64,000 nucleotides of DNA from JBFWRK01 sp050248955 (lineage in GTDB: Bacteria > Actinomycetota > Acidimicrobiia > Acidimicrobiales > Ilumatobacteraceae), in NCBI GenBank assembly GCA_050248955.1, contig JBFWRK010000018.1, forward strand, positions 1 to 64,000, given 5' to 3'. Below the pieces are notes generated by a model. That model was not told the DNA's origin. It made no database searches and saw nothing but the letters and a program-made list of their open reading frames with translations. The position numbers were made by a program, and so were the translations under genes. Of this stretch, positions 26,963-35,178 are shown piece by piece; the first letter of the stretch is position 1, and every line of letters begins with the position of its first letter.

Positions 26963-27106
26963 AGAGCGATCCTCCAGACCGCCATCGCGCAATCGCCCAA
27001 GCGCACGACGCGTCACGAGTCGATGACCGGCCGAAGCGGAGCGGACAGAGATGGCCGTGTTCTCCCGCGGGCACGTCGGCAGCGCGCCGGAGGGTGGTGT
27101 GTGACA

Positions 27107-28235
27107 TCAGCTGGAGGTGCTGTCGACGAGCGCGCGGGCGACTCTGGCCTCGAGTTGGGCGGGGTACCGCTGCACGCCCGCGGGAAGGTCGGCAGTACGC
27201 CCTTGGAGGATCGCGTCGAGGCCGAGCAGCATGATCGCTGCGAAGGGGTCGAAGAGCTGGGGTGCTGCGATGCCCAAACCGTTGGCGAGGTTGACGAGGC
27301 TGCCTCGGTTGAGCAGATGGACTCGCCGACCGCTCACCTCATACCGTTCGAGGTGACGACGCATCTCGGTTCGCGGATGCTGATCCAGCCAGTCGACGTC
27401 GATCTCACGGTGGCTGTGTCCGACGTTCATGAGGATGGAGCCGTCGGCGAGGAGCTCGATCTGGGCCGGTCCGACGACGCCGTCGAACCCGGTCGCGGTG
27501 ACGACCACGCTGGCCCGTCGAACGGCGTCATCGAACTCGGCGACGCGGCAGCCATGGTGCTGAGCCTGGACCAACCGAACCGGGTCGAGGTCGACCACCG
27601 TGACGTTGGCCCCAAGCTCGCGGGCGCGCAGTGCGACGCCCTGACCGACGGGGCCGAACCCGACCACCACGATCTCACGGCCGTACAGCGACAGTCCCGT
27701 GATCGCGGTGAAGGCCGGCCATGTCTCTGCGCCGACGTGATGACGGTTGTGGATGAGGTCCTTGAGCGCGATCCCGTTCCAGTCGAGGACGGGAAAGGGG
27801 ATCTCGACGCCGGCCAGACGGTGCAGTCCGGTCGTGGTGGCTTCGAGCGCGCCGGCGGGCCGGTGACCCGCCGCCGCCGTCGCCACGATCAGCTCACCAC
27901 CCATGTCGCACAACGCGTCGGCCGGTTCGCTCGTCAGCCACGCAAGTGCATCGGCGCACTCGTCGGCGCTCATGCCGGCGCGGCCACGGATCTCGACGCC
28001 TATCGAGGCGAGATGCGCCGCGGTGCGGTCGTCGGTGCTGTCCGGGTTGCAGGGCACCATTCGGACGCGGGCGCCCGCTTCGAGGAGCGGACCGACGATG
28101 CAGATGCTGTCAGGCATGATGTGTTGGCGGCACGCCACGGTGCGGGCCCGACAGGTCGGTGGCCGCGACCTCCGTGCCCAGCGCGGTGGTGATGGGGTTG
28201 GTCCACGCCATCCACTCGAGCTCTGCGGCGTCCAT
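27107..28235 (-). pseudogene. S-adenosylhomocysteinase-like gene with a frameshift near the start
   Basis: The main frame (from about 28145 to 27107) is a clear adenosylhomocysteinase-like protein: VRMVPCNPDSTDDRTAAHL, the NAD-binding IVVVGFGPVGQGVALRARE, ILMNVGHSHREIDVDWL, and ITGLSLYGRE joining them. The first 30 residues are in another frame from ATG 28235 (MDAAELEWMAWTNPITTALG). Deleting one base in GGGCCC at 28144-28149 joins them as LSG-RTVACRQHIMPDS. Repaired, it is about 376 residues, shorter than usual for SahH (over 420). Without repair, translation could start at GTG 28138. Product splits SAH into adenosine and homocysteine in the family; here the short size makes a related role possible. 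Could be an assembly error. Confidence 0.75.
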
Positions 28236-28332
28236 GGCGCCAGTAGATCACGTGAGCAGCGATCGTCTCGCCGAGGTCCCGGGTACGAGCGGCACATCGC
28301 CTGCTTCCAGGGTATGTCTTGATCCAGCACCG

Positions 28333-28962
28333 TCAGAGGCGACCGTATGCCGATCGGATCCTGAATCGAAACGTCAGGAGTGCGTTCGCGATCCGTGCTT
28401 CGCGCCTGATCGGTGGGCGGTGAATCGACACGACGCAGTCAGGTCGGGTGATCAGGATCTCTTGTTGCCTGAGGTGGGGATTGAGATCGTGGTAACGGAT
28501 GGCACGTGCGGCGATTCGATGTATTCGGCGGCCATACGCCGTACCTTGTCCGGACTCGACCCATTCCGTGTAGGGTCGAAGCAGATGGCATACTCTGATG
28601 ATCTGGACATGAGTGAGGCTGAAGTACATTCGAGCATCAACCAACCCCTCCTCTATCAGTTGACCAATGACATTCTGGGCGTCGACCGCTTTGCGCGCTG
28701 TCTGCCGTTGTTCGTCGGTCAGTTCACGGAGAGTCTTTTCGTCGGCATCGATAGGAAAAGAGTCAACTATATCATTGAACAGCTGTGAGTGTTCATGCAA
28801 TATCTCTTGAAAGGCCTTTACGGACGCGAATCGCCCTTGGATCGCGAGACTCCTCAGTTGGACAATGCCGAAGATGATGCCGAGCACAACTGCTACGGCT
28901 GAGACGGCTTGGAAGATCAGGCTCCAGGCATCGGCGGAGATGCCGAAATACGTAACCGCCAT
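28333..28962 (-). CDS. small membrane-anchored protein, DUF4760-like
   Basis: A 209-residue protein with one N-terminal membrane segment (WSLIFQAVSAVAVVLGIIFG, about residues 9-30) followed by a helical cytoplasmic part (FASVKAFQEILHEHSQLFND, AQNVIGQLIEEGLVDARMYF), which is the layout of DUF4760-type proteins of unknown role. ATG 28962 is preceded 8 nt upstream by TAGCGT. Base and codon use are clearly more AT-rich than in the flanking genes, so it belongs to the accessory patch. It shares its promoter region with the divergent serine hydrolase gene. Confidence 0.65.
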   Translation of the reverse strand: MAVTYFGISADAWSLIFQAVSAVAVVLGIIFGIVQLRSLAIQGRFASVKAFQEILHEHSQLFNDIVDSFPIDADEKTLRELTDEQRQTARKAVDAQNVIGQLIEEGLVDARMYFSLTHVQIIRVCHLLRPYTEWVESGQGTAYGRRIHRIAARAIRYHDLNPHLRQQEILITRPDCVVSIHRPPIRREARIANALLTFRFRIRSAYGRL

Positions 28963-28969
28963 GGCGGGA

Positions 28970-28976
28970 TACGCTA
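28970..28976. promoter_or_regulatory. overlapping divergent leaderless -10 hexamers
   Basis: TACGCT on the plus strand (28970-28975) lies 7 nt before GTG 28983. On the minus strand TAGCGT (28976-28971) lies 8 nt before ATG 28962. The two cannot be occupied at once. Confidence 0.6.
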
Positions 28977-28982
28977 ATCGAT

Positions 28983-30023
28983 GTGCCGGCGCCATCTCGA
29001 CATCAACTCACCGAGCTCCTCGATCTCGACGGTGCGGGCACGTGGCTGGCGGTCGCCGTGGTGACGCCGGAGGGGAGCTCCGTCGAGCAAGTAGGCCGTA
29101 GCGAGCCCGATCCGAGCTCATCACCTGAACGCCTGTTCGACCTTGCCTCGCTCACGAAGTTGTACACCGCGACGGGAGTCCTCGAGTTGGCAAGTGCGGC
29201 CGAGGTCGGGTTGGATCATCTTGCCTCCGACTACTTGTTCGGAGACATTACTCGAATTGCCGATTGCAGCATTCGAGACCTGCTTGCACACCGCGGGGGA
29301 TTCCCACCACACGTATTACTCCACGAGCTCGACCCATTTCGGCATGATCCGACTGCGGCGAAGTTGCTCGGTCGAGAATCGGTGCTTGCAGCACTCGTAC
29401 GATCTGCGGCCGCCGCGCGACGAGATCGTCGAGACGTTCGCATGTACAACAACATCAGCTACGTAATACTCGGCGAAATACTCGCAACCAAGAAACCCTG
29501 GACCGTTGCAAATGCGCTCTATGCGCGGGTCGGACTCGCAAGCACTCTGTACAACCCTCTGCAAAATGGCTGGCCACAACGCAAGATCGTACCCACTGAG
29601 CTAGATGATTGGCGGCCAAAGCGCTGTTGGGGTGAAGTCCACGATGAGACGTGCTATCTGCTGGACGGCCACGCTGGTCATGCAGGATTGTTCGCCACCG
29701 TGTCTGATGTCGCGGAGTTCACACGCCGGTGGATCACGAACGACCCTCGGCTTCACTTGTCTCCTGCGCTTCACTCCCAGGCGCTGGCCTGCGATGGACT
29801 CGGTATCTTTCGAACTGTGGCCGAATTCGATCCAGCAGATGTCGAAGGGCTACCCGGCAGAGCATTGGGAGTTACGGGTTTCACCGGTACCTCGATCTGG
29901 ATCGACACTCATGCGAATGTCGGCTGTGTCATCTTGACGAACAGAATCCATGCAGGACGACGCATGGATTGGATACGAATCGTTCGCAGGACGATACATG
30001 GTGCCACGTTCAAGAACAGATGA
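28983..30023 (+). CDS. serine hydrolase, beta-lactamase (class C-like) family
   Basis: A 346-residue penicillin-binding-protein-like hydrolase. SxxK is ASLTK with S56 and K59; the YxN motif is YNN at 155-157; the third motif is in DGHAGHAGLFATVSDVAEFT. ALGVTGFTGTSIWIDTHANV near the end is the family's usual closing strand. It starts at GTG 28983, fixed by the TACGCT hexamer. No signal peptide, so probably cytoplasmic. Lower GC and poorer codon bias than the neighbours point to recent transfer. Substrate unknown; such proteins act as esterases or peptidases. Confidence 0.85.
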   Translation: MPAPSRHQLTELLDLDGAGTWLAVAVVTPEGSSVEQVGRSEPDPSSSPERLFDLASLTKLYTATGVLELASAAEVGLDHLASDYLFGDITRIADCSIRDLLAHRGGFPPHVLLHELDPFRHDPTAAKLLGRESVLAALVRSAAAARRDRRDVRMYNNISYVILGEILATKKPWTVANALYARVGLASTLYNPLQNGWPQRKIVPTELDDWRPKRCWGEVHDETCYLLDGHAGHAGLFATVSDVAEFTRRWITNDPRLHLSPALHSQALACDGLGIFRTVAEFDPADVEGLPGRALGVTGFTGTSIWIDTHANVGCVILTNRIHAGRRMDWIRIVRRTIHGATFKNR

Positions 30024-30066
30024 TGTGCCTTCCTCCCTGTGCTGGGAGCGTCCCCGACCGCTGGCT

Positions 30067-30450
30067 CTACGCGTCGGTGAGACAGAAGTCGTTCCCTTCG
30101 GGATCTCGCATCCATGTGTGCGTCTCGAACACCTGGACGATCGATGCCCCGAGGGAGACGAGGCGTGTCGTCTCGGTGGCTCGGTTCGTGACCTCGATGT
30201 CGACGTGCATCGGGCGCTTCGTCGTAGTCCGAACATCGATCTCTTGAAAGCAGATCTCGAGCATCGGACCGTCGAGGACGACGCACGGATCGGTCTCTGG
30301 TGTCCGTCCGAAGGATGCAAGGCGTGCGATCTCTTCGTCGTCGTACGCGCGAATCTCGAAATCGTCGAGCACAGCCGCCCAGAAGAGGGCGAGTGTTGAC
30401 GGTTCGCGGCTGTCGACGACGAGCTGCTTGAGACGGGCCATCAGTCCCAT
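30067..30450 (-). CDS. VOC-family (glyoxalase-like) protein
   Basis: A 127-residue single-module protein of the vicinal-oxygen-chelate fold, group glyoxalase_6: ARLKQLVVDSREPSTLALFW, RPMHVDIEVTNRATETTRLV and VFETHTWMRDPEGNDFCLTD, where the closing MRDPEGNDFCL is the family signature. Start ATG 30450, or 30441 nearby. Function unknown; members act as lyases, dioxygenases or antibiotic-binding proteins. It converges with the serine hydrolase gene (43-base gap) and sits in the same lower-GC patch. Confidence 0.8.
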   Translation of the reverse strand: MGLMARLKQLVVDSREPSTLALFWAAVLDDFEIRAYDDEEIARLASFGRTPETDPCVVLDGPMLEICFQEIDVRTTTKRPMHVDIEVTNRATETTRLVSLGASIVQVFETHTWMRDPEGNDFCLTDA

Positions 30451-30703
30451 GTTGCTCGCTGTCGAACCGGCGCACGCACCGTTTCCTAATGCCGACTCTG
30501 CGGCACGGTGTTCCTCCACGCGGGTGACGCAACGACAACCACCTGAACGGTGCTTCCAAGCCGGATCTCGTCCCGATCGCGTCTGCGACGAGTCTCTCCC
30601 GATGGAGTCGAGTCCACCCACTGGAAGCGGGATAGCGACTGCGAAGTGATTCGGGACTATGTTCCCTAGCCGCACGGAGTTCCAGCGTGCGTAGTTGCAG
30701 GGC
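30451..30703. other. gene-free stretch inside the lower-GC patch
   Basis: About 250 bases between the divergent VOC and membrane-protein genes. No convincing gene. TAGTTG at 30692-30697, 6 nt before ATG 30704, may be a weak -10. Confidence 0.4.
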
Positions 30704-31126
30704 ATGGCAGAGTCCGTTGGGAAGCTGATCGGCTTCGTGCTCGCGCTTGTGTTCATTGCTCTACCCGTCCTGTGGTTCTTGGGAGGCGAGGATGGCCGGG
30801 ACCTTGTGAAGTCCCCTGTCGGGCTCGTCGCAGTCGGCCTGCTGGCAGCGATGATCCTCGGAGTCGGCATCTTCGGAACGGTGAACCTCATCGAGGATGG
30901 CGGAGTGCTACGTCTGCTGCTCACCATTCTGGGGTCGGCCGCTGCTAGTGCAGTTCTCTACGCCTGGAATGAGAGCACGCAGGAACGGGGCTACACCATC
31001 GTTCTGGTCGAGCTCGGGATGTACGTGTGCGGAGGCGTCGCGGCGGTTCTGGCAGCTTCTCTTGTTCCTGGGTTGATCGTCTCGCTTGTTCGAGGATCCC
31101 GCAGGAGACACGGCCACTCGCACTGA
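30704..31126 (+). CDS. hypothetical four-helix membrane protein
   Basis: A 140-residue membrane protein: hydrophobic segments at about 8-27 (LIGFVLALVFIALPVLWFLG), 39-61 (VGLVAVGLLAAMILGVGIFG), 68-87 (LRLLLTILGSAAASAVLYAW) and 100-127 (VLVELGMYVCGGVAAVLAAS). The tail is basic and His-rich (RRRHGHSH). I do not recognise a family. Start ATG 30704; TTG 30695 would add three residues. Ends the accessory patch. Confidence 0.6.
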   Translation: MAESVGKLIGFVLALVFIALPVLWFLGGEDGRDLVKSPVGLVAVGLLAAMILGVGIFGTVNLIEDGGVLRLLLTILGSAAASAVLYAWNESTQERGYTIVLVELGMYVCGGVAAVLAASLVPGLIVSLVRGSRRRHGHSH

Positions 31127-31452
31127 GCAGGCGGGGCCGACCGCACCTGGCCACTCCGTGACGTCATCGAGCCGGGGTCGGTGGTAGACGGGTAGCGCGA
31201 CGACAGCGCGCTCAGCCAACCCGGCGGCTCGGCACTTCACCGCCCGTCGCATCGTCTCCAAAGACGTGAAACGGGCTCCGCGCGTGGGCGTGGGGAGGAC
31301 ATGGTCGGGGTAGGTCCGCGTTCGGTGTCGGGGACTCGATCACAGTGGGGGTTGCGACACTCTGAAGCGTGAGGGAGCTCTCGACGTGGCGGAACGTAGC
31401 CGGCTGCTACCCCGACCTAGCGGATTCGGTAGGGACGCGCTCCGGCAACGCG
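31127..31452. other. 326-base gene-free region, possible gene remnant
   Basis: No supported gene. On the minus strand 31140-31261 reads as METMRRAVKCRAAGLAER followed by ALPVYHRPRLDDVTEWPG, which looks protein-like but has no partner downstream; it might be a gene remnant. Confidence 0.35.
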
Positions 31453-32166
31453 TCAGGCGTCGACGATCTCCAACCTGATCCGCTTGTTGCCCTTGCCCTT
31501 GCTCTCGGTCTTGACGACGCGGATCCGTCCGACCTCGTCGGTCGTCCGCACGTGCGTGCCACCATCGGCCTGCTTGTCGAGGCCGACGATGTCCACGACC
31601 CGGATCTCCGAGACCTCCGCCGGGATCATGTTCACCTTCGTGCGGATCAGGTCTTCGTCCATCACGGCGGTGTCCCTCGGTAGGAACTCGACCTCGATCG
31701 GTCGCCCGCTGGCGAGCTCAGCGTTGACGAGCTGCTCCACCCGCGGGCCGAAGCCCTCGGGCAGCGGGTCGAACTCGAAGTCCATCCTCGCCGAGAGCGG
31801 CTCCATGTTGCCGCCGGTGACGGGCACCCGCCACTCGTTCCAGATCACCCCGCAGAGCACGTGCAGCGCGCTGTGGGTGCGCATCAGCGCGTGTCGTCGG
31901 GCCCAATCGACCGTGCCGCTGACCTCCTCACCGACCGCGGGCAGCGGGCCGTCGAGGGAGTGCCAGACGTCGTCTCCCTCCTTGCGGACGTCGGTGACGG
32001 ACGCGCTGCCGAGCGTGCCGGTGTCGTGGGGCTGCCCTCCCCCGGTCGGGTAGAAGGCGGTGCGGTCGAGCGCCACTCGCGCGCCGTCCGCGTCGACGGC
32101 GAGCACGGTCGCGGTGAACTCGCGCAGGTAGGCATCTCGCAGGTAGAGCAGTTCGGTGTTCGCCAC
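31453..32166 (-). CDS. alaX: AlaX-type alanyl-tRNA editing protein
   Basis: A 237-residue free-standing editing domain that removes serine or glycine wrongly attached to tRNA-Ala. It begins ELLYLRDAYLREFTATVLAV, then FYPTGGGQPHDTGTLG. The zinc-binding HxxxH is H98 and H102 in RTHSALHVL. The second zinc motif is GGTHVRTTDEVGRIRV; the residue before GGTH is Asp where many members have Cys. GTG 32166 fits the family start; ATG 32202 is possible. It is divergent from the binding-protein gene at 32232. Confidence 0.9.
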   Translation of the reverse strand: MANTELLYLRDAYLREFTATVLAVDADGARVALDRTAFYPTGGGQPHDTGTLGSASVTDVRKEGDDVWHSLDGPLPAVGEEVSGTVDWARRHALMRTHSALHVLCGVIWNEWRVPVTGGNMEPLSARMDFEFDPLPEGFGPRVEQLVNAELASGRPIEVEFLPRDTAVMDEDLIRTKVNMIPAEVSEIRVVDIVGLDKQADGGTHVRTTDEVGRIRVVKTESKGKGNKRIRLEIVDA

Positions 32167-32218
32167 GCCCCGAGTCTGCCCCGGTCCGCTGTCCTCGGCC
32201 ATCCACGAGCAGCCCCCG

Positions 32219-32224
32219 TACACT
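32219..32224 (+). promoter_or_regulatory. leaderless -10 hexamer of the binding lipoprotein gene
   Basis: TACACT, 7 nt before ATG 32232. Confidence 0.5.
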
Positions 32225-32231
32225 CGCTCGG

Positions 32232-33539
32232 ATGATGCGGACGCGTCGCCCCAGGCTCCGAGCCGCGCCCGTCGCGATCGTCCTCGCTGCCGCGCTCGCG
32301 GCCTGCTCGAGCGGCGGTTCGAGCAGCAGCACGACGACGCGGGATGCCACCGCCACGATCCCGCCCGACGCGCCGGTCGCGCGGAGCGCCCCGACCCGGC
32401 TGGACGAGCGGCTCGTGATCGGCGCGCTGCTCCCCCGCTCCGGCCCGGGCGCGACGCTCGGCGAACCGCTCATCGCCGGCGTCGACCTCGCCGTCTCCGA
32501 GATCAACGCCGCCGGGGGTGTCATGGGTCGGCCGGTCCGGCAGCACACGACCGACGAGGGCAGCAGCGCCAGCAGTGCCCACAGGTCGCTCGAGGTCCTG
32601 CTCGATAGCGACGTCGACGTGATCGTCGGGCCGGCGTCGTCGCGCGTTGCACTCGGCCTGCTGTCGGAGATGCTCGATCCGGGATTGGCGGTCTGCTCAC
32701 CCACGAACACGGCGATCAGCCTGCGGCGGTTCCCGGACGACGAGAACCGCTACTTCCGCACGATCCCCTCCGACGCGCTGCAAGCGACGGCGATGGCGCG
32801 CGTCATCGAGCGCACGGGCCGCAACGCCGTGTCCATCGTCTACATCGATGACGAGTTCGGCCTCGACTACGCGACTGCGCTCGTCCGCGAGCTCGACGCG
32901 CGTGGCATCGGGGTGTTGACCAACACGGCGTACGACCCTGCCGAGGAAGACCTCGGGCCGATCGGCATCCGGGCCGTCGCGTCGGGCGCAGCTGCGATCG
33001 CAGTGATCGGCGACGCGACCGACGGCGGCCGGATGCTCTCGACGCTCCGCCAGCTCGACACGAGCGACAGCGTGGAGTACTTCGTCAACGACGCGCTCCG
33101 CCTGCCGAACCTCGCGGCGTCGATCGGCGCGGCGTCGCCGGCGTTCCTCGAGCGCCTGCGCGGCGTCGCGCCGTCTGCCGAGTCGACCTCGCAGGCCTTC
33201 AACGGAGCGTTCGCCGAGCGCTTCCCCGACACCCCGACGGAGTACGCGGCGTACGCGTACGACTGCACGATCCTCCTCGCGCTCGCGGCAACAGCGGCAG
33301 GTTCCGACGATCCCGACCAGATCGCACGCTTCATGGCGAGCGTGAGCCGGAGCGGATCACCCTGTACCACCTTCGCGGAGTGCTCGCAGTTGCTCGGCGA
33401 GGGCCGCAACGTCGACTACGTCGGCGCGAGTGGCAGCGTGGAGCTCGACGACCAGGGTGATGTCCAGGGTGGCACGTTCAAAGTGTTCCGCTTCGAGCCG
33501 TCAGGGATGGACGTCAGCGCGGGCGACGTCAACGTCTGA
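32232..33539 (+). CDS. branched-chain amino acid-type ABC substrate-binding lipoprotein
   Basis: A 435-residue exported lipoprotein. The signal peptide ends LAAALAAC, a lipobox with Cys at 25, followed by a Ser/Thr-rich tether. The body is a type I periplasmic-binding fold (Peripla_BP_6, LivK-like): VIGALLPRSGPGATLGEPLI, VDLAVSEINAAGGVMGRPVR, VDVIVGPASSRVALGLLSEM and VYIDDEFGLDYATALVREL. No permease or ATPase gene lies beside it, so it is an orphan: either a receptor or part of a transporter encoded elsewhere. Ligand unknown. Transcribed from its own leaderless promoter. Confidence 0.85.
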   Translation: MMRTRRPRLRAAPVAIVLAAALAACSSGGSSSSTTTRDATATIPPDAPVARSAPTRLDERLVIGALLPRSGPGATLGEPLIAGVDLAVSEINAAGGVMGRPVRQHTTDEGSSASSAHRSLEVLLDSDVDVIVGPASSRVALGLLSEMLDPGLAVCSPTNTAISLRRFPDDENRYFRTIPSDALQATAMARVIERTGRNAVSIVYIDDEFGLDYATALVRELDARGIGVLTNTAYDPAEEDLGPIGIRAVASGAAAIAVIGDATDGGRMLSTLRQLDTSDSVEYFVNDALRLPNLAASIGAASPAFLERLRGVAPSAESTSQAFNGAFAERFPDTPTEYAAYAYDCTILLALAATAAGSDDPDQIARFMASVSRSGSPCTTFAECSQLLGEGRNVDYVGASGSVELDDQGDVQGGTFKVFRFEPSGMDVSAGDVNV

Positions 33540-33550
33540 GCGAGGTCAGC

Positions 33551-33571
33551 ACCGCGTCAAAGCGACGCGGT
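33551..33571. terminator. hairpin between convergent genes
   Basis: ACCGCGTC, loop of 5, GACGCGGT: a perfect 8-bp stem between the binding lipoprotein and hemQ. It covers the hemQ stop. No U-run, so intrinsic termination is uncertain. Confidence 0.5.
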
Positions 33572-34231
33572 CAGTTCATCGACGTCGGTGACGAAGCCGA
33601 CGTAGAACGAGCCGAACTCTGCGTAGATCGCGGATGCCTCGTCGAAGCGCATCGTGTACACGACGTCCTTCAGATCGTCGGGGTGCACGCCGAACAGCGT
33701 CACGCCCCACTCGAAGTCGTCGAGCCCGGTCGAACCGGTGATCAGCTGCGTGATCCGCCCGGCGAACGTACGACCGCTCTTGCCGTGATCGTGCATCAAC
33801 GCGAGTCGCTCTTCGTAGGGCAACTTGAACCAGTTCGCCCCTTCGGCCCGGCGCTTCGACATCGGGTAGAAGCAGAACGCCGGCTTGCCGGGCGGCGGCA
33901 ATTGTGGGTACAGCCGGGACTGGACCATCTCCTCCGGAAGTCCCTTCGCGTACTCGCTCACCTCGGTCAGCGAGACGTACGAGTCGACGACCTGCAGTCC
34001 GGCAGCGCTCACCGCGGTCTGGAACCGCCGGAGCACGCGCAGGTCCGGGCCGAGGACCATGAACGCGACATCGCACTTGTGGCCGAGCATCGATGCCGCG
34101 ATCACCTGATGATCGGCCTCGCGCAGCGCCTTCGCGGCGGCGATGATCGCCTGCCGGTCCAGGGCGGGGGTGGGCTTGCAGAAGAGGTGGAGCACACCCC
34201 ATCCGCTCGTCGGGCTGATCGGGTCGCTCAT
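33557..34231 (-). CDS. hemQ: HemQ, coproheme decarboxylase (chlorite-dismutase family)
   Basis: A 224-residue chlorite-dismutase-fold protein. In Gram-positive bacteria and actinobacteria this enzyme turns coproheme into heme b with peroxide. Seen are WGVLHLFCKPTPALDRQAI, AFCFYPMSKRRAEGANWFKL, the heme-side MHDHGKSGRTFAGRITQLIT, GLDDFEWGVTLFGVHPDDLK and YAEFGSFYVGFV. The length fits HemQ rather than the longer true chlorite dismutases. ATG 34231 is set by a TAGCCT hexamer 8 nt upstream. It runs beside fdhD in the same direction with its own promoter. No other heme gene is in the window. Confidence 0.9.
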   Translation of the reverse strand: MSDPISPTSGWGVLHLFCKPTPALDRQAIIAAAKALREADHQVIAASMLGHKCDVAFMVLGPDLRVLRRFQTAVSAAGLQVVDSYVSLTEVSEYAKGLPEEMVQSRLYPQLPPPGKPAFCFYPMSKRRAEGANWFKLPYEERLALMHDHGKSGRTFAGRITQLITGSTGLDDFEWGVTLFGVHPDDLKDVVYTMRFDEASAIYAEFGSFYVGFVTDVDELTASL

Positions 34232-34239
34232 CACGGCCG

Positions 34240-34245
34240 AGGCTA
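34240..34245 (-). promoter_or_regulatory. leaderless -10 hexamer of hemQ
   Basis: TAGCCT on the minus strand, 8 nt before ATG 34231. Confidence 0.5.
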
Positions 34246-34253
34246 CCCGGAGG

Positions 34254-35069
34254 TCAGCTGTCGCCACCGATGCGCTCCGGCGAGTACACGTTGTACCGAT
34301 CGCCACGAACGAACCCGACGAGTGTGATCCCCGAAGTGCGGGCAGTGCTCACCGCGAGCGCAGTCGGTGCGCTCACGGCGACGACCGAGCCGAAGCCTGC
34401 CGCCCACGCCTTCTGCACCATCTCGAAGCTGGCCCGGCCCGACAGGAACAGTCCCATCCGGTAGGCCGGGAGCCTGCCGTCGAGGAGGAGCCGGCCGACC
34501 ACCTTGTCGACGGCGTTGTGACGGCCGACGTCTTCACGTACGACGAGCGGCGTGCCATCGGCGTCGAACGCCGCCGCAGCGTGCACCGCGCCGGTGGCCG
34601 TGAACAGGCCCTGCCCGCTCAGCACGCTGCCGGCGACCGAGACGAGGACGTCGAGCGGGATCGTCGAGAGCTGCTCGCGCGGCAACGGCGACAGACGGTC
34701 GGTGAGCGCGTCCAGCGCCGCCGAACCGCAGACGCCGCAGCTCGACGACGTCGTTCCGAGCCGCGGCGTCGGCACGGGCGCGCGGCCACCGGTCTCGACC
34801 GTCACGACGTTGAACTCGCTGTCGACGGCCGATCCGTCCGCGCAGTAGCGCACTCCCGTCACCGCCGCGCCGTCGAGCAGCCCCTCGGCGTGACAGAAGC
34901 CGACGGCGAGCTCGTAGTCGTTGCCCGGCGTGCGCATCGTCGTGGACACGAGCGTGCCGTCGAGCTGGATGGACATCGGCTCCTCGACGATCAACTCGTC
35001 GGGACGGCGCACCCGACGATCACCGTCGACCCTCGTGACGAGGATCGTCTGCGTTCGCCTGCGCGCCAT
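34254..35069 (-). CDS. fdhD: formate dehydrogenase accessory sulfurtransferase FdhD
   Basis: A 271-residue FdhD, which passes sulfur from cysteine desulfurase to the molybdenum cofactor so that formate dehydrogenase becomes active. The catalytic pair is C111 and C114 in SSCGVCGS. Also VREDVGRHNAVDKVVGRLLL, GLFLSGRASFEMVQKAWAAG and TALAVSTARTSGITLVGFVR are FdhD signatures. ATG 35069 is preceded by TAGCCT 8 nt upstream. No formate dehydrogenase gene lies in the window, but a MoaD-like protein and a molybdopterin oxidoreductase do, so molybdenum-cofactor use is expected in this organism. Confidence 0.95.
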   Translation of the reverse strand: MARRRTQTILVTRVDGDRRVRRPDELIVEEPMSIQLDGTLVSTTMRTPGNDYELAVGFCHAEGLLDGAAVTGVRYCADGSAVDSEFNVVTVETGGRAPVPTPRLGTTSSSCGVCGSAALDALTDRLSPLPREQLSTIPLDVLVSVAGSVLSGQGLFTATGAVHAAAAFDADGTPLVVREDVGRHNAVDKVVGRLLLDGRLPAYRMGLFLSGRASFEMVQKAWAAGFGSVVAVSAPTALAVSTARTSGITLVGFVRGDRYNVYSPERIGGDS

Positions 35070-35077
35070 CGCCCCAG

Positions 35078-35083
35078 AGGCTA
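35078..35083 (-). promoter_or_regulatory. leaderless -10 hexamer of fdhD
   Basis: TAGCCT on the minus strand, 8 nt before ATG 35069. Confidence 0.5.
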
Positions 35084-35130
35084 TCGACGCACGGTGAACA
35101 GGGTTCGCCGTCGGGACCCGCACAGCTGGC

Positions 35131-35159
35131 TACGTTGAGGGTGCCGGCGTCTCCGCCGG
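35131..35159 (+). promoter_or_regulatory. aquaporin promoter and leader hairpin
   Basis: TACGTT at 35131-35136 is a likely -10. The leader then holds a perfect 6-bp hairpin, CCGGCG-TCTC-CGCCGG, at 35144-35159, and GGGGG just before the ATG. Confidence 0.4.
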
Positions 35160-35178
35160 AGCGAACCTGGGGGTGACC

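Noticed and set aside
26963..27106. a further small gene between arsR and the SahH-like gene
   Set aside because: No frame reads as protein and no start site is set.
33557..34231. true chlorite dismutase rather than HemQ
   Set aside because: Length and the Gram-positive-type sequence fit HemQ; no perchlorate genes nearby.
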